This document shows, piece by piece, positions 1 to 8,959 of a stretch of 64,000 bases of DNA (the stretch's first letter is position 1; each line of letters opens with the position of its first letter). Source of the DNA: Tropicibacter alexandrii. GTDB taxonomy: Bacteria > Pseudomonadota > Alphaproteobacteria > Rhodobacterales > Rhodobacteraceae. The translations under genes and the position numbers were made by a program. Where the stretch lies: the NCBI RefSeq assembly GCF_003667315.2, contig NZ_RCTZ02000010.1:62001-126000 (forward strand), given 5' to 3'. The notes under the pieces were generated by a model that saw nothing but the letters and a program-made list of their open reading frames with translations, did not search any database and was not told where the DNA came from.

Positions 1-732
1 AGCCTGGCAGCGCATCAGGACTGCAAAGACTGCCCGATCCGGCACAAGGCGGTCTGCGCACGCTGCGAATCCGACGAGTTGGAGCGCCTGGAAGAGATCA
101 AGTATTACCGGCGCTTCGAAGCCGGGCAGACGGTTGTCTGGTCCGGGGACCGGATGGATTTCGTGGGCTCGGTCGTCTCCGGTATCGCCACGCTGACCCA
201 GACGATGGAGGATGGCCGCACCCAGATGGTGGGCCTGTTGCTTCCCTCGGATTTCGTCGGGCGACCGGGGCGCAGCACCGCGGCCTATGACGTGGTTGCG
301 ACCACCGACCTCGTGATGTGCTGTTTCCGCAAGTCACCGTTCGAGGACATGATGGGGCGCACGCCCCACATCGCGCAGCGGCTCCTTGAAATGACGCTGG
401 ACGAACTCGACGCCGCGCGGGAATGGATGCTGGTCCTTGGGCGCAAGACGGCGCGGGAAAAGATCGCCTCGCTGATTTCCATCATCGCCCGCCGCGACGC
501 GTCGCTGCATATGCGGACATCCGACGGGCCGTTGGCGTTCGACCTGCCGCTGACCCGCGAGGCGATGGCGGATTACCTCGGTTTGACCCTCGAAACCGTC
601 AGCCGCCAAATATCGGCGCTGAAAAAGGACGGGGTGATCCATCTGGAGGGCAAGCGCCACGTGACGATCCCTGACATGGATCGCCTGATGGAGGAAGCGG
701 GCGACGATGCAGATGGCGGCATGCTGGTCTGA
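1..732 (+). CDS. fnrL: Crp/Fnr-family oxygen-responsive regulator FnrL, 5' end cut by window
   Basis: The reading frame is open from base 1, so the start codon lies outside the window; perhaps only a few residues are missing. The first visible residues carry four cysteines (visible residues 8, 11, 19 and 22; spacing C-x2-C-x7-C-x2-C), as in Rhodobacter-type FnrL, where they bind an oxygen-labile [4Fe-4S] cluster. Another pair (CC) follows in the cyclic-nucleotide-binding-like domain. The C-terminal winged helix contains ETVSR, the E--SR signature of FNR-class recognition helices that read TTGAT half-sites. The expected role is global control of anaerobic and microaerobic genes (high-affinity oxidases, heme synthesis). 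A matching consensus Fnr box lies at 8960-8973. Confidence 0.93.
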   Translation, partial: SLAAHQDCKDCPIRHKAVCARCESDELERLEEIKYYRRFEAGQTVVWSGDRMDFVGSVVSGIATLTQTMEDGRTQMVGLLLPSDFVGRPGRSTAAYDVVATTDLVMCCFRKSPFEDMMGRTPHIAQRLLEMTLDELDAAREWMLVLGRKTAREKIASLISIIARRDASLHMRTSDGPLAFDLPLTREAMADYLGLTLETVSRQISALKKDGVIHLEGKRHVTIPDMDRLMEEAGDDADGGMLV

Positions 733-1072
733 TCTTAAAGATCTGATCCGGTGGATCATCCGCGCTTTCCGGTGTCATGAATTCTGGGTGCTTAGGTTCT
801 CGGAACGTGTGCCACTGCTCGGCCTTTTTGCTCTGGCAACGCTACTGCCATGGGGTTTGCCGCTGATCATCGGTTTGATTGCACTCATCGCATGGAGCCG
901 GCCAATCCTGCCGGGACTGACGCCTCTGTTGGCGATAGGCGGGCTTGCAGCCATCGTTCCTTGGCTGTTTCGATGGTACATTCTCATTTTCGGATTGATG
1001 GTTGGCGATACCGCACGCGCCGATACCAAACGGCGGAAACTGCTCGAAACGTCACAGCGCCAAGAGATATAA
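707..1072 (+). CDS. small hydrophobic membrane protein, unknown function
   Basis: This 121-codon frame begins with ATG inside the 3' end of fnrL (26-bp overlap), with a GAGG stretch about 12 bases upstream. It encodes two or three strongly hydrophobic stretches (about residues 38-58, 60-77 and 80-98) and a charged, arginine/lysine-rich C-terminus, so an inner-membrane protein is plausible. I recognise no family. Codon use looks less GC-biased at third positions than in the neighbours, which could mean foreign origin or a spurious frame. It ends just before the palindrome cluster. Confidence 0.4.
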   Translation: MQMAACWSDLKDLIRWIIRAFRCHEFWVLRFSERVPLLGLFALATLLPWGLPLIIGLIALIAWSRPILPGLTPLLAIGGLAAIVPWLFRWYILIFGLMVGDTARADTKRRKLLETSQRQEI

Positions 1073-1096
1073 GACACGGCTAGGTAGATCTGGGGG

Positions 1097-1192
1097 CAAG
1101 CCGCTTCGAAGCGGCTTGAGGCACGCGTTTTCGAAAACGCGTCCGATGCGCCTTGCAAGGCGCATGGAGGAAGGCTTTTCGAAAAGCCTTCC
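1097..1192. repeat. cluster of four consecutive perfect palindromes
   Basis: Four perfect inverted repeats with no spacer between arms occur in 96 bases: 1097-1118 (22 bp, arm CAAGCCGCTTC), 1123-1142 (20 bp, arm ACGCGTTTTC), 1146-1165 (20 bp, arm ATGCGCCTTG) and 1169-1192 (24 bp, arm GGAAGGCTTTTC). Three are centred on TTCGAA and one on TTGCAA. They lie between the 3' ends of two convergent genes (stop at 1072 on plus, stop at 1203 on minus). As RNA each would form a hairpin, so the cluster may act as a bidirectional terminator or REP-like element. No T-tract follows any arm. Confidence 0.9.
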
Positions 1193-1202
1193 CCCGCCCG
1201 GT

Positions 1203-1826
1203 TCACACGATGGTCGCCTGGGTCGCGGCGCGCAGGTCGTCTTCGGTCACGCCCTCGGCGCATTCGACGATCCGCAGCCCGCCCTCGACCACGTCCAGCA
1301 CGCCGAGATTGGTGATGATGCGGTCGACCACGCCCTTGCCCGTCAGCGGCAGGGTGCATTCCTTCAGCACCTTGCTCTCACCGTGCTTGTTGGTGTGATC
1401 CATCACCACGATCACCCGGCCGACACCGGCCACAAGGTCCATCGCACCGCCCATGCCCTTGACCAGCTTGCCCGGGATCATCCAGTTCGCCAGATCGCCG
1501 TTCTCGGCCACCTCCATCGCGCCCAGGATCGCCGCCGCGATCTTGCCGCCGCGGATCATCCCGAAGGACATCGCGCTGTCGAAATACGAGGTCCGCGCCA
1601 ATTCGGTGATCGTCTGCTTACCCGCATTGATCAGGTCCGGGTCTTCCTCGCCCTCGAAAGGAAAGGGACCCATGCCCAGCATGCCGTTTTCCGACTGCAA
1701 CGTGATGTCCTTGTCGCCCACATAGTTGGCGACCAGCGTCGGGATGCCGATCCCGAGGTTCACATACATCCCGTCTTCGAGTTCCTGAGCGGCCCGCGCC
1801 GCCATCTGGTTTCTGTCCCATGCCAT
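1203..1826 (-). CDS. scoB: 3-oxoacid (succinyl-CoA:acetoacetate) CoA-transferase subunit B
   Basis: A 207-residue beta subunit of a family I CoA-transferase, which moves CoA from succinyl-CoA to acetoacetate in ketone-body and short-chain acid use in the cytoplasm. The N-terminal NLGIGIPTLVANY segment and SENGML (catalytic glutamate at residue 46) are family hallmarks, and GAMEVAENGDLANWMIPGK is typical of the SCOT/AtoA branch. It begins 4 bases after the stop of scoA, so the two subunits are co-transcribed and probably coupled. The length is normal for a separate beta subunit. Confidence 0.93.
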   Translation of the reverse strand: MAWDRNQMAARAAQELEDGMYVNLGIGIPTLVANYVGDKDITLQSENGMLGMGPFPFEGEEDPDLINAGKQTITELARTSYFDSAMSFGMIRGGKIAAAILGAMEVAENGDLANWMIPGKLVKGMGGAMDLVAGVGRVIVVMDHTNKHGESKVLKECTLPLTGKGVVDRIITNLGVLDVVEGGLRIVECAEGVTEDDLRAATQATIV

Positions 1827-1829
1827 GGT

Positions 1830-2534
1830 TCAGGCCTCCTCGCGCTTGCGGACGGTGCGCTGTTCGATGCGCTTTTCGTGGCTGCCCTGGATCAGGCGGT
1901 GCACGTAGATGCCCGGCAGGTGGATGTGATCGGGGTCGAGCGTGCCGGGTTCGACGATCTCCTCGACCTCCATCACGCAGACCTTGCCGCACATCGCGGC
2001 GGGCGGGTTGAAGTTGCGCGCGGTCTTGCGGAAGATGCAATTGCCGGTTGTGTCGGCCTTCCACGCCTTGACGATGGCCAGATCGGCAAAGATCCCCTCT
2101 TCGAGGATGTAATCCTCGCCGCCGAACTGCTTGACCTCCTTGCCCTCGGCAATCTGGGTGCCGACGCCGGTCTTGGTGTAGAAGCCGGGAATGCCCGCGC
2201 CACCGGCGCGCATCCGCTCGGCCAGGGTGCCCTGCGGGTTGAATTCCAGCTCCAGCTCGCCCGAGAGGTACTGGCGCATGAATTCGGCGTTCTCGCCCAC
2301 ATAGGACGACATCATCTTCTTGATCTGGCGGGTGTCGAGCAGCTTGCCCAAGCCAAACCCGTCGACGCCCGCATTGTTCGAGGCGACGGTCAGGTCCTTG
2401 ACGCCGCTGTCGACGATGGCATCGATCAGCAATTCCGGAATACCGCAGAGGCCAAAGCCCCCGGCGGCGATCAGCATGCCGTCCTGCAGCAAGCCGTCCA
2501 GTGCCTCGGCAGCCGAGCCGTAGACTTTCTTCAT
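1830..2534 (-). CDS. scoA: 3-oxoacid (succinyl-CoA:acetoacetate) CoA-transferase subunit A
   Basis: The alpha subunit of the same CoA-transferase, 234 residues from the chosen ATG (protein begins [12 protein letters not shown]). [10 protein letters not shown] near residue 25 is the CoA-transferase family I signature 1, and [23 protein letters not shown] is characteristic of the alpha chain. The frame stays open 60 bases further upstream, but a GGGGAG ribosome-binding site 7 bases before 2534 and the family length favour this start. It is the first gene of a two-gene operon with scoB. Confidence 0.93.
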   Translation of the reverse strand: MKKVYGSAAEALDGLLQDGMLIAAGGFGLCGIPELLIDAIVDSGVKDLTVASNNAGVDGFGLGKLLDTRQIKKMMSSYVGENAEFMRQYLSGELELEFNPQGTLAERMRAGGAGIPGFYTKTGVGTQIAEGKEVKQFGGEDYILEEGIFADLAIVKAWKADTTGNCIFRKTARNFNPPAAMCGKVCVMEVEEIVEPGTLDPDHIHLPGIYVHRLIQGSHEKRIEQRTVRKREEA

Positions 2535-2627
2535 GGAAATCTCCCCTGATTTCTGGATCAGGGGAGTTGTCGCCGCAGAGCAGCAAAGAGTCAATGCAAG
2601 CGCAACAATGACGGCGCTACCATTGGA

Positions 2628-3191
2628 TCAGATCAGGCGGACCTGCGTGCCGATCTCGGTGATCGCGAACAATTCCGCGATCTTTTCATTGTAAAGGCCG
2701 ATGCAGCCATCCGAAGACGGACGCCCGATCTTGCGCGTGTCATGGGTGCCGTGGATCAGGTAGGCAGGCCAGTCCAGATACATGGCATGGGTGCCCAGCG
2801 GGTTGTCCGGCGCGCCGCCTTCGACCGGTTTCCAGTCGGGGAAACGCTCCATCTGGCTGGCGGTGGGCGTCCAGCTGGGAGCTTCCTTCTTGCGCACGAT
2901 CTCGCTGTAGCCGCGGCGGGTCAGCTCGTCGGTCTTGGGGACCGAGGTCGGGTAGACGCGGTAATCCGTGCCGTCGCCGGACCAGAAATGCAGCGCGCGG
3001 CTGGCGGTGTCGCAGACGATGCACCCTTTGCCCAATTCGCTGAAATGGTCGCGCCAGTCCTGACTGACAAAGGCGGATGCGTTGCGTCGTGCCGGGGCCG
3101 CCGTCTGGCGGTCCAGCGTCTGGGCGCGAACGGTGGCGGGCACAAGCAAGGTGGCTCCTGCGGCGCGCAGGAGGGTGCGGCGATTCATCAT
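2628..3191 (-). CDS. YkuD-type L,D-transpeptidase, exported
   Basis: Probably a periplasmic L,D-transpeptidase that forms 3-3 peptidoglycan cross-links or attaches proteins to the wall. The 187-residue protein begins MMNRRTLLRAAG with a twin-arginine-like, alanine-rich signal ending near VRAQ. The YkuD catalytic motif is intact: H147 and C163, in the arrangement HGTH...SSDGCIGLYN. The start at 3191 is preceded by AAGGAAA at 6-base spacing; the open frame extends 39 bases further upstream without support. The adjacent ATG at 3188 is equally possible. It stands alone between scoA and topA. Confidence 0.85.
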   Translation of the reverse strand: MMNRRTLLRAAGATLLVPATVRAQTLDRQTAAPARRNASAFVSQDWRDHFSELGKGCIVCDTASRALHFWSGDGTDYRVYPTSVPKTDELTRRGYSEIVRKKEAPSWTPTASQMERFPDWKPVEGGAPDNPLGTHAMYLDWPAYLIHGTHDTRKIGRPSSDGCIGLYNEKIAELFAITEIGTQVRLI

Positions 3192-3303
3192 GGTATTTCC
3201 TTTCGCGAGAGGCGATTTGCGGGCAACCAAACATGTCGCCCGCAGGTTTGGAAATCACGCATGCGTGTGACGGCATGTGAGTGCCGATTTGCCACAGCGC
3301 GCC

Positions 3304-5997
3304 TCAGTCCTTCTTCGCCGCCTTCTTGGTCGTCTTCTTGGCGGCGGGTTTCTTGGCCGTGCTCTGCTTGGCGGCGGCCTTCTTCTTGCCGCCCTTCGAG
3401 GCCTTCTCGTTGACGAGATCGACCGCCTGCGCCAAGGTCAGGTCATCGGGGCTGACATCCTTGGGCAGGGTCGCGTTGACCTTTTCCCATTTGACATAAG
3501 GCCCGTAGCGCCCTTCGAACAGCTCGATCTTGCCGCCTTCGGGATGCTCGCCCACCTCTTTCAAGGCCTTGGCCGCAGCGCCCCTGCCCCGCCCGGGATT
3601 GGCGCGCTTTTCGGCCAGCAATTCGACTGAGCGGTTCATGCCGATCTCGAAAACGTCCTGAAATTCCTTCAGGTTGACGTAGACGGGTTTTTCTTCATCG
3701 GGCAGCTGGTGCATGATATAGGGGCCAAAGCGCCCCAGATTGGCGCTGACGACGCCGCCATCGGGATGCATCCCCACCTCGCGCGGCATGGTCAAAAGGG
3801 TCAGCGCCTTTTCCAGCGTCATGTCCTTCGGGTCCCAGCCGGGCAAGTATTCGCGATTTTTGCGCGGCAGCGAAGCGCGCGGCGGTTTCTTGTTCTCGGG
3901 CGTGGGTTCACCGCGCTGCACATAAGGCCCAAAGCGACCGGCCTTGAGCCAGATCTCGTCACCCTGATCCTCGCCCAGCAGTTTTTCCTCGCCCTCGGCA
4001 CCCTCGCCCGCGATGGGGCGGGTATAGGTGCATTCGGGATAGTTGCCGCAGCCGACGAATCCGCCGGTGCGCGAGGTCTTCAGATGCAGCTGCCCCTGCC
4101 CGCATTTCGGGCAGATGCGCGGATCGGACCCGTCCTCGCGCGGGGGGTACAGTTGCGGCGCAAGCGCCTCGTCCAGAACGTCAAGCACCTCGGATATGCG
4201 CAGATCGGACGTTTCGGCAATCGCGGCCGAGAAATCACGCCAGAACTTCGCCAGAAGGTCCTTGTAATCCTCCTCGCCCGCGCTGACCTGATCCAACTCG
4301 TTTTCCAAAGCGGCGGTGAAATCGTATTCCACGTAGCGTTTGAAGAAATTGAGCAAGAAGATCGTCACGATCCGGCCCTTGTCCTCGGGGAACAGACGGT
4401 TCTGTTCCTTGCGGACGTATTCGCGGTCCTGAATCGTGGTGATGACCGAGGCGTAGGTCGAGGGGCGGCCAATGCCCAGCTCTTCCATCTTCTTCACCAA
4501 GGTCGCCTCGGTATAGCGCGGCGGCGGCTGGGTGTGGCTTTGCAGGGCCAGCGTCGCGCCATCCTGCGACAGGATCGCAGCCGGGTGACGCCGCGCGCCG
4601 CTGTCGATCACGTCGCCGTCACGGTCGGTGGCCTTGTCGAATTGCGCGGTCAGACCGCCCTGATCGAACCCGGCCTGTTCGCCTTCCATGATCTGCGGCA
4701 GGCGCTTGTCGTCGTCCTCGACCGGCTCGTCGCGGCCCTCTTCGTAGACCTTGAGGAAGCCGTCGAATGTCACGACCTGCCCGGTGGCGCGCAGGCCGAC
4801 CTGCTTGTCATCCGATCCGATCTCGACCGTGGTGCGTTCCAGCCGGGCCGAGGACATCTGGCAGGCCAGCGTCCGCTTCCAGATCAGGTCATACAGGCGG
4901 CGCTGATCCGCATCGGACAGGCGCAGCGCCTCGACATCCTTGGTCATGTCGGTGGGGCGGATGCATTCATGCGCTTCCTGCGCGTTCTTGGCCTTGTTCT
5001 TGTAGATGCGGGGGCTGTCGGGAATGTATTTCGCGCCAAATCGGTCGGTGATCGCATCGCGGCAGGCGCTGACCGCCTCGGGGGCCATGTCGATGCCGTC
5101 GGTCCGCATATAGGTGATGTGCCCCGCCTCATAGAGCCGCTGCGCCGCGTTCATGCATTGCCGCGCGCCCATGCCGAATTTACGGCTGGCTTCCTGTTGC
5201 AAGGTCGAGGTCATGAAGGGCGCGGAAGGGTTGCGCGTGGCGGGCTTGGCCTCGACACTCGTCACCGTCAGGGCGCGTTTTGCGACCGCTTCCACGGCCA
5301 TTTCGGCCTGCGTGGCGTTTTCCAGATCGAAGCGGTCGAGCTTTTTCCCGGCAAGGCTGACAAGGCGGGCGTCGTAGCTCTGGCCGCGCGGCGTGGTCAG
5401 CTGCGCCTTGACCTGCCAGTATTCGCGGGGCTTGAAAGCCTCGATCTCCATTTCGCGCTCGACGATCAGGCGAAGGCAGACCGACTGCACCCGCCCTGCG
5501 GAACGCGCGCCCGGCAGCTTGCGCCACAGAACCGGCGACAGGTTGAAGCCCACCAGATAGTCCAGCGCGCGGCGCGCCAGATAGGCCTCGACCAGCGGCG
5601 CGTCGATGTCGCGCGGGTTCTTCATCGCCTCGGTCACGGCCTGCTTGGTGATCGCGTTGAAGGTCACGCGGCTGACATGGGTCGATTTCTTGATCGAGCG
5701 GCGCTTGGTCAGCGCCTCTTTCAGGTGCCACGAAATCGCCTCGCCTTCGCGATCGGGGTCAGTCGCGAGGATCAATGCGTCGTCGGTCTTCAGCGCCTCG
5801 GCGATGGCGGCGACATGCTTGCGGGAATCATTCGCGATCTCCCATTTCATGTCGAAATCGTTCTCGGTATCGACCGATCCATCCTTTGGCGGTAGGTCGC
5901 GCACGTGTCCGTAAGAGGCAAGAACCGTGTAATCGGACCCCAAATACTTGTTGATTGTCTTGGCCTTGGCCGGGGATTCGACGACGACGACGGGCAT
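3304..5997 (-). CDS. topA: DNA topoisomerase I
   Basis: Type IA topoisomerase that relaxes negative supercoils through a 5'-phosphotyrosine intermediate. The N-terminal Toprim domain begins VVVESPAKAKTINKYL and contains DPDREGEAISWHL. The active-site tyrosine is Y296 in ITYMRTDG. After the gate domains comes a four-cysteine zinc ribbon (CPKC...CGNYPEC, about residues 620-645), three FGPYV/YGPYV-type C-terminal repeats, and a lysine/alanine-rich tail over the last 30 residues, as in many alphaproteobacterial TopA proteins. The length (897 residues) is normal. dprA lies upstream on the same strand, 217 bases away. Confidence 0.98.
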   Translation of the reverse strand: MPVVVVESPAKAKTINKYLGSDYTVLASYGHVRDLPPKDGSVDTENDFDMKWEIANDSRKHVAAIAEALKTDDALILATDPDREGEAISWHLKEALTKRRSIKKSTHVSRVTFNAITKQAVTEAMKNPRDIDAPLVEAYLARRALDYLVGFNLSPVLWRKLPGARSAGRVQSVCLRLIVEREMEIEAFKPREYWQVKAQLTTPRGQSYDARLVSLAGKKLDRFDLENATQAEMAVEAVAKRALTVTSVEAKPATRNPSAPFMTSTLQQEASRKFGMGARQCMNAAQRLYEAGHITYMRTDGIDMAPEAVSACRDAITDRFGAKYIPDSPRIYKNKAKNAQEAHECIRPTDMTKDVEALRLSDADQRRLYDLIWKRTLACQMSSARLERTTVEIGSDDKQVGLRATGQVVTFDGFLKVYEEGRDEPVEDDDKRLPQIMEGEQAGFDQGGLTAQFDKATDRDGDVIDSGARRHPAAILSQDGATLALQSHTQPPPRYTEATLVKKMEELGIGRPSTYASVITTIQDREYVRKEQNRLFPEDKGRIVTIFLLNFFKRYVEYDFTAALENELDQVSAGEEDYKDLLAKFWRDFSAAIAETSDLRISEVLDVLDEALAPQLYPPREDGSDPRICPKCGQGQLHLKTSRTGGFVGCGNYPECTYTRPIAGEGAEGEEKLLGEDQGDEIWLKAGRFGPYVQRGEPTPENKKPPRASLPRKNREYLPGWDPKDMTLEKALTLLTMPREVGMHPDGGVVSANLGRFGPYIMHQLPDEEKPVYVNLKEFQDVFEIGMNRSVELLAEKRANPGRGRGAAAKALKEVGEHPEGGKIELFEGRYGPYVKWEKVNATLPKDVSPDDLTLAQAVDLVNEKASKGGKKKAAAKQSTAKKPAAKKTTKKAAKKD

Positions 5998-6214
5998 ATG
6001 GGCTGCACCTCAGACAGTGTTATTCGGACCTCTCACAGGGTCCGCGTATGGCGTTGAGATGTGGGGTGCAAGGGGGAATTGTCAATCCGCCTGCGCCTGT
6101 CCCATCGCCTGTGGCATTGCTTCGGGCCATGGCCAAAGCGACCGCACAAGGGGTTTCGGGCCGCCTGACAAGCGCGTGACATGGCAGAGTCCGACGGTCA
6201 CGCGGCGTCCCGGA

Positions 6215-7411
6215 TCAGCGCGCCCGGTCCGGGATCAGCGACAGCAGACCGCCGGAATGGCGCTGGATGCGGCCGTCGAGTTCCAGCTCGGTCAGGGCGG
6301 GCGACAGCGCGTGCGGCGTGGCCCCGAGGTCGCGGATCAGCTGATCCTCGGCCAGCGGCGAGGGCCCGAGCCGCGACAGGATCTGCGTGTGCAGATTAGC
6401 GGTCTGCGCCAGCGTGCGGCGTTGCGGCGGGGCGGGCGGGATCGCCGGGGCCTCGTCCAGTTCCAGTTTCAGTTGGCCGGGGGCGTCGCGTTCAGGCAGA
6501 GCCTCGACGATGTCGTCAACATTGCGCACCAGCCGCGCGCCATCGCGGATCAACATGTTGCAACCGCTGGCGCGGGCATCCAGCGGATGCCCCGGCACGG
6601 CCAGCACCTCGCGCCCCTGATCGAGCGCGTTCTTCGCGGTGATCAGCGAGCCGGACTTCGCCGCCGCCTCGACCACCACCGTGGCCTCGGACAGGCCCGA
6701 GATGATCCGGTTGCGCATCGGAAAATGCCGCGCCATCGGTTGCAGCCCCATCGGCATCTCGGACAGGCGCAGGCCGCCGGTCTCGACGATTTCCTCGGCC
6801 AGACGGGTGTTTTCGGAGGGGTAGAGCACATCGACGCCACCGGCCAGCACGGCCACGGTGCCGGTGGTCAGCGCGCTGTGATGGGCGGCGGTGTCGATGC
6901 CACGCGCCAGCCCGGAGGCCACAACGTACCCGGCATCGCCCAGCCCCTTCGCCAGCGTCTTGGCCATGCGCGTGCCCAGCGAGGAGGCATTGCGCGCGCC
7001 GACCAGCGCGATCATGTCACGGTCAAGGATATCGGTGTTGCCGATGGCCCAAAGCACCGGCGGCGCATCCGCGAGGTCCATCAATTGCTTGGGATAGCCC
7101 GGCGCACCAAAGCACAGCATGCGCGCGCCCTTCAACCGTGCCGCCTTCATCTCGGCCAGCACCACGCCCTCGGGGCAGATCTCGTATTTCTCGACCCCGG
7201 CTTCGCGGGCCACCTCGGGCAAGGCATCGAGCGCGGCGCGCGCGGTGCCATGTTCCCGGATCAATCTGTGGAAGGTCGTCGCCCCCACGCGACGCGAGCG
7301 CAAGAGACGGAGCCAGTCCACACGATGATCTTCCGTGGTGGGTGGGAGTGGGGGGTGAGTGGAAGAGTAGCTTTCGTCGCGCATCCTGTCCCCGTCGTCT
7401 TGCAAGGACAT
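6215..7411 (-). CDS. dprA: DNA-processing protein DprA
   Basis: A single-stranded-DNA-binding Rossmann-fold protein that loads RecA during natural transformation. The DprA core is clear: VGARNASSLGTRMAKTLAKG, VASGLARGIDTAAH, GGVDVLYPSEN, MRNRIISGLSEATVVVEAA and SGSLITAKNALDQGREV. An N-terminal helical domain and a C-terminal winged-helix-like segment (LSRLGPSPLAEDQLIRDLG) complete the 398-residue protein. It lies between topA and tldD on the same strand, an arrangement common in alphaproteobacteria. An alternative ATG 9 codons downstream (MRDESYSS) is possible. Confidence 0.95.
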   Translation of the reverse strand: MSLQDDGDRMRDESYSSTHPPLPPTTEDHRVDWLRLLRSRRVGATTFHRLIREHGTARAALDALPEVAREAGVEKYEICPEGVVLAEMKAARLKGARMLCFGAPGYPKQLMDLADAPPVLWAIGNTDILDRDMIALVGARNASSLGTRMAKTLAKGLGDAGYVVASGLARGIDTAAHHSALTTGTVAVLAGGVDVLYPSENTRLAEEIVETGGLRLSEMPMGLQPMARHFPMRNRIISGLSEATVVVEAAAKSGSLITAKNALDQGREVLAVPGHPLDARASGCNMLIRDGARLVRNVDDIVEALPERDAPGQLKLELDEAPAIPPAPPQRRTLAQTANLHTQILSRLGPSPLAEDQLIRDLGATPHALSPALTELELDGRIQRHSGGLLSLIPDRAR

Positions 7412-7458
7412 GTGTAGCGCGCAGGTGGTTAATCAGAGGTAAACCAAAAAGCGAAAAG

Positions 7459-7516
7459 CACCCGGAAAATTTGAAGCGCCTGATGTTACAGGATAATCTT
7501 CTCAATCTCCGGGTGC
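7459..7516. repeat. 9-bp inverted repeat between tldD and dprA
   Basis: GCACCCGGA at 7459-7467 and its exact reverse complement at 7508-7516 are separated by 40 bases, immediately downstream of the tldD stop and upstream of dprA on the minus strand. A long-loop hairpin is possible in the tldD-dprA transcript; there is no adjacent T-tract typical of a terminator. Confidence 0.6.
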
Positions 7517-7524
7517 AGACTGTG

Positions 7525-8946
7525 TCACGCGCCAGAGCCGCCCACGGTCAGCCCGCCGATCATGACGGTCGGCTGGCCGACGCCCACCGGCACCCACTGC
7601 CCCTGCTTGCCGCAATTGCCAAGGCCGGGGTCCAGCGCCATGTCATTGCCGAGCGCGCGGATGCGGGTCAGCGCGCTGGCGCCATCGCCAATCAGCGTCG
7701 CGCCTTTGACCGGAGCGCCGACCTTGCCGTCCTTCACGCGGTAGGCCTCGGTGCAGCTGAACACGAACTTGCCGTTGGTGATGTCCACCTGCCCGCCACC
7801 AAAGCCCACGGCCCAGATGCCATCCTTCAGATCGGCGACGATATCGCCGGGGTCGGTCTCGCCGCCCAGCATGTAGGTGTTGGTCATGCGCGGCATCGGG
7901 ATATGGGCATAGCTTTCGCGACGGCCGTTGCCCGTCGGCTCCACCCCCATCAGGCGCGCGTTCTGGCGGTCCTGCATGAAGCCCACCAGCTTGCCGTCCT
8001 CGATCAGCACGTTCCTGCCCGAAGGCGTGCCCTCGTCATCCACCGTCAGCGAGCCGCGCCGGTCGGGGATCGTGCCATCGTCCAGCACTGTGACGCCGGG
8101 CGCGGCGACCTGCTGCCCCATCAACCCGGCAAAAGCCGACGATCCCTTGCGGTTGAAATCGCCCTCCAGCCCGTGGCCGATGGCTTCGTGCAGCAGGATG
8201 CCGGGCCAGCCCGGCCCCAGCACCACGTCCATCACACCCGCAGGCGCGGCCTCGGCGGACAGGTTGACAAGCGCGATGCGCAGCGCCTCGCGCGCCTTGC
8301 CCTGCCAGTCGGACCTGTCCAGCAGCCCGTCCAGCGCAACGCGCCCCCCGCCCCCGGCGGTGCCGGATTCGCGGCGGCCGTTCTCCTCGACGATGACCGA
8401 CACGTTCACGCGGGTCATCGGGCGCACATCGGTGACCAGCCCGCCCTCGGGGCGCAGGATGGCGACCTCTTGCAAAGACGCGCTGATCGAAGCCGTCACC
8501 TGCACCACCCGCTTGTCCAGATCACGGCAGAAGGCGTCGATCTCCCGCAGGGTTTCGACCTTCACCGGGAAGGAGGCGCCGTTGATCGGGTCGGCATCGG
8601 TATAAAGCGTGCGATTCGTGCCCGCGGGCGGCGGAGCCATGACGCCCCCGCCATCGCCGATGGCCAGACGCGCGGTTTCCGAGGCGCGTTTCAGCGCCGT
8701 CTCGCTGATCTCGGTGGAATGGGCATAGCCCGCCACCTCGCCCTTGACCGCGCGCAGACCGAATCCCTCGGCGGCGTCGTAGCTTGCGGTCTTTACCCGA
8801 CCGTCATCCAGCACCAGCGATTCCGACCGGCGGCGTTCGAGGAACAATTCCCCGTCTTCCGCCCCGTCGAGGGCCGTTTTCAACGTAGACAGGGCCGCAT
8901 CACGGTCCAGATGGGTCTCGAAAGGGCGGAAAGCGGCGTCAGACAT
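7525..8946 (-). CDS. tldD: metalloprotease subunit TldD
   Basis: TldD forms a heterodimeric zinc protease with TldE/PmbA that degrades unfolded peptides and matures some modified peptides and antitoxins. The 473-residue protein (MSDAAFRPFETHLDRDAAL...) carries the zinc motif HEAIGH at residues 253-258, followed by GLEGDFNRKGSSAF, and the C-terminal GNCGKQGQWVPVGVG...IGGLTVGG stretch typical of TldD. The frame is open a further 97 codons upstream, but those residues do not resemble the family. A consensus Fnr box (8960-8973) sits just 14 bases upstream of this start codon. The pmbA partner is not in the window. Confidence 0.95.
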   Translation of the reverse strand: MSDAAFRPFETHLDRDAALSTLKTALDGAEDGELFLERRRSESLVLDDGRVKTASYDAAEGFGLRAVKGEVAGYAHSTEISETALKRASETARLAIGDGGGVMAPPPAGTNRTLYTDADPINGASFPVKVETLREIDAFCRDLDKRVVQVTASISASLQEVAILRPEGGLVTDVRPMTRVNVSVIVEENGRRESGTAGGGGRVALDGLLDRSDWQGKAREALRIALVNLSAEAAPAGVMDVVLGPGWPGILLHEAIGHGLEGDFNRKGSSAFAGLMGQQVAAPGVTVLDDGTIPDRRGSLTVDDEGTPSGRNVLIEDGKLVGFMQDRQNARLMGVEPTGNGRRESYAHIPMPRMTNTYMLGGETDPGDIVADLKDGIWAVGFGGGQVDITNGKFVFSCTEAYRVKDGKVGAPVKGATLIGDGASALTRIRALGNDMALDPGLGNCGKQGQWVPVGVGQPTVMIGGLTVGGSGA

Positions 8947-8959
8947 GGGGGACCTCGGT

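Noticed and set aside
1002-2549. 515-codon open frame opposite scoA/scoB
   Set aside because: Antisense to both CoA-transferase subunits and running through the palindrome cluster.
3709-5895. 728-codon open frame on the plus strand opposite topA
   Set aside because: It lies entirely antisense to topA, whose motifs are complete; the long frame is a by-product of high GC third positions and the product resembles no family.
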